A stretch of 64,000 bases of DNA from Ascidia mentula. Lineage: Eukaryota > Chordata > Ascidiacea > Phlebobranchia > Ascidiidae. Under the pieces are notes generated by a model, which was given only the letters and a program-made list of their open reading frames with translations, had not been told where the DNA came from and ran no database searches. Positions 61,901-64,000 of this stretch are shown piece by piece. Both the position numbers and the translations under genes were made by a program. The stretch spans positions 11,359,001-11,423,000 of the forward strand of contig OX387202.1 of NCBI GenBank assembly GCA_947561715.1, in the 5' to 3' direction. Numbering within the stretch: the first letter of the stretch is position 1; each line of letters opens with the position of its first letter.

Positions 61901-62725
61901 AAGCCTGTTATTGACACTGGTATGTATGTTTTTATTGTTTCTTTGGAAAATTGTATTTTTACTTATGGTTGCAAAAGTTTCTGGTTTATTTTTTTTAGTA
62001 TTTGGATAGAAGTTTTTAATTAGACATGCAGGCAGACTTTAAAATATTTTTGGGGTGTATCAAATTTATGTTTGTGTTATACACGATTGTGCAATATGCA
62101 ATTAACGTATGGTACACAAAAAAGGCCCTTTTTAATGACCAAGGTCTCATTCAGCAGGTGACTAAGAACATTCTTGCTGGCTGAAGACCATGTCCAAACA
62201 GTGTGCTTTGTCTGCAGCTCACTGATCAATATTGGCTAATTTTGCCTCCTTTTAATGTTTTTTTTTATATTTATCAGTCGATTCACTTATTAACACTGGA
62301 ATGAAAGTTGTGGTGTACAATGGCCAACTTGATCTCATCGTTGACACTCCAGGTAAAAAATATTCCCCATAATTGCCACAAAGTTCAGATAAAAATATTA
62401 ACTTCTGTTTTGGGCATTTGCTTCACTAGGACAGGAACAATGGGTTAAGAAAATGAACTGGCAGCAGTTGAGTAACTTTATGGGCATGGACTGGACCCCT
62501 GAATACGCCTACAAAGGTGCGTGTTTTTAAACAACCAATTGCAACACTTTGTTGACTGTGATGCTTAAAAATTTAAATCCCAAACTCTCAGGACAAGATA
62601 CTGGAGGTTTTTCAAAGAAACTTGACAATTTCGAATTCTGGTGGGTGCTTAAGGCTGGTCATATGGTCCCGGCTGATGCTGGGGAGTTTACCTTGCATAT
62701 GCTCCATGACGTTATCACCAGATAA
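58976..62725 (+). CDS. SCPEP1: Retinoid-inducible serine carboxypeptidase-like (S10 family)
   Basis: Secretory or lysosomal serine carboxypeptidase of peptidase family S10. Twelve exons: 58976-59009, 59161-59345, 59662-59804, 59937-60039, 60146-60220, 60424-60534, 61218-61337, 61450-61558, 61746-61919, 62278-62352, 62430-62516, 62592-62725 (TAA). Phases agree; 449 residues, against 452 in human SCPEP1. A short signal peptide (MKIVILLVAIIGFCHG) starts it. Visible active-site parts: the oxyanion segment WLQGGPGASGTGYGNFEELG, nucleophile Ser about 165 in CESYGGKMAA, Asp about 370 in YNGQLDLIVDT, and His about 429 in KAGHMVP. WGGQSNDVFNFQAGDFMKPV also matches SCPEP1 rather than cathepsin A. It should be catalytically intact. 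Its substrate is not shown by the sequence. Confidence 0.93.
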
Positions 62726-64000
62726 GCGTAAAACGACGCTTGAAATTAAAAATAATTTGTGAAATTTTTTGTGCCACCTACGTTCATCACGCCCAGTTTT
62801 GAATCCAGGTCTTTCATCAAGCGATTCATTTTATATTCATTCAACTTTACAAAACATTTTGTCAAAGTGTTATTGTTTTTGTCAATTGCAGTGCTTTTAC
62901 AATCCAGTGCAATAAACTGATTTCTCAAAAAGTTATTTGTTTTGCTGGCAAGAAAGGCTGTCCTTGTTGTACAACCCGAATTCACTTTCGGGTATGACAC
63001 ATTCGCGACGAAACCAGTAGGTGCCTTAACAGAGATACCGGAAAAATTGCAGTGTGTTACAAACTCACCAAGGAAATAAAATAACGGACCCAAATGATAG
63101 AGTAAGTCTACACGTTGGGGTTAAAGAGTACCTGAGGACTGCCGTTGGCTGCCTTACAACTCATCTATCCTTTTCATGACACAGCGCCTAAATTATATGG
63201 ATTGAAATAGGAATAATTGATAGTGGCATAAATCAATGATGCAAGCATAATTGTGTGATTGGTCAGTTTACGTTACACTTACAGTAAGAAAATAATAAAG
63301 TCCTCTGAGTGTTTTAGTGTGGTTTACGTTGAAATTTCGGTGTCAATGCCTGATGAAGTCTCGCTGAATGGCAGACGAAACGTCGTAACAATACAACACG
63401 TTATTTTAATGCCAGAAAGGCAGTATATTTTAGATTGCAATATGCCTGGCGCCAACAGGAGTTTATAATAAAACCACCTGGAATCTTTGGAAAAATTTTA
63501 TTTCCAAAATAAAGTGCATGACCTTTGAACTGTTGCACTTAATAAAGAATATCGTGTTACGCGAGGGAATTCGTCGGTTGCTAACTAATATTGGCTGCAT
63601 TATTTAAATCAGTGCTACCGAAGAGTTACATTGCCTAAATGCCACCTGACATATTATATTTAATTTACCGAAAAAACTCTTCAAATTGTTGTATTCTACA
63701 AGCAATTGTGCATTCAAATAAACGGATTGTGAAAAGAACGAGTGATTTTATAAATTACTTCAAATGCTCGCTTAGAATATGTTTTGTTTGTTTCAACACA
63801 ACAAGTGTTGCCTTTGCAATTTTATCTACAACGTAAAAAAACAGATCCCTAACAACTGCACAACCTTAGATGTAACCCAAAGAAACAGCAAAATACGACA
63901 GAAAGCAGAAAAGTGCAGAACTACACGACAGAGCATTTAGACGTGATCAGTTAAACTTTTCAATTGTTAAAAATTTAAAGGACAGCAAGAAGCAACTTAA
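62726..64000. other. 3' UTR of SCPEP1 and downstream intergenic sequence
   Basis: A poly(A) signal AATAAA lies at 62911-62916, about 190 bases after the stop. Beyond it, 63349-63385 carries the CCTGATGAAG to GAAACGTCG motif shared with other repeats in the window, so about 63280-63480 may be repeat-derived. The last 500 bases are AT-rich with nothing I can name. Confidence 0.5.

Overview
This is eukaryotic nuclear DNA from an animal. Every recognisable gene is broken into many short exons with GT..AG introns of about 80 to 2,300 bp, there is no operon structure, and the gaps are AT-rich and hold small transposons. The gene set (mitochondrial leucyl-tRNA synthetase, alanine aminotransferase, HD-PTP, a group-1A septin, SCPEP1-type carboxypeptidase, a TIL/TSP1 secreted protein) and the compact introns suggest an invertebrate deuterostome. 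A Ciona-like ascidian is my best guess, but the species cannot be read from the sequence.

Layout. 195-2011 (+): C-terminal exons of a leucyl-tRNA synthetase whose start lies outside the window. 7089-11518 (+): complete alanine aminotransferase in 11 exons. 13139-24412 (-): a 22-exon secreted protein of about 1,186 residues, made of a signal peptide, 18 trypsin-inhibitor-like (TIL) modules, one thrombospondin type-1 repeat and two further cysteine-rich modules, one module per phase 1-1 exon. 27556-43039 (+): a 27-exon HD-PTP/PTPN23 orthologue of about 2,172 residues (Bro1, V-shaped coiled coil, very long Pro/Gln-rich linker, PTP domain, conserved tail). 49167-56483 (+): a SEPT3/9/12-type septin in 8 coding exons. 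58976-62725 (+): a complete 12-exon serine carboxypeptidase of the SCPEP1 type. Exons were joined by reading frame and splice phase; in all complete models the phases agree from start to stop.

Between and inside the genes are several hAT-like miniature elements (10992-11263, 28335-28849, 42005-42302, 57860-58097), tRNA-derived SINE pieces (1266-1378 and a head-to-tail pair at 54627-54840), an inverted-repeat insertion flanked by an 11-bp direct repeat (33335-33559) and a possible solo LTR with CRE and TATA elements (52186-52472).

The genes do not form a pathway; they are neighbours on a chromosome. The two most unusual items are the modular TIL/TSP1 protein, whose middle has recently expanded by tandem duplication of a roughly 0.9-kb, two-exon unit, and the HD-PTP orthologue, whose PTP signature keeps the cysteine but has histidine in place of the invariant arginine, so it is predicted to be a pseudophosphatase. 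I see no sign of a wholly new system such as a defence island, CRISPR array or unusual RNA gene.
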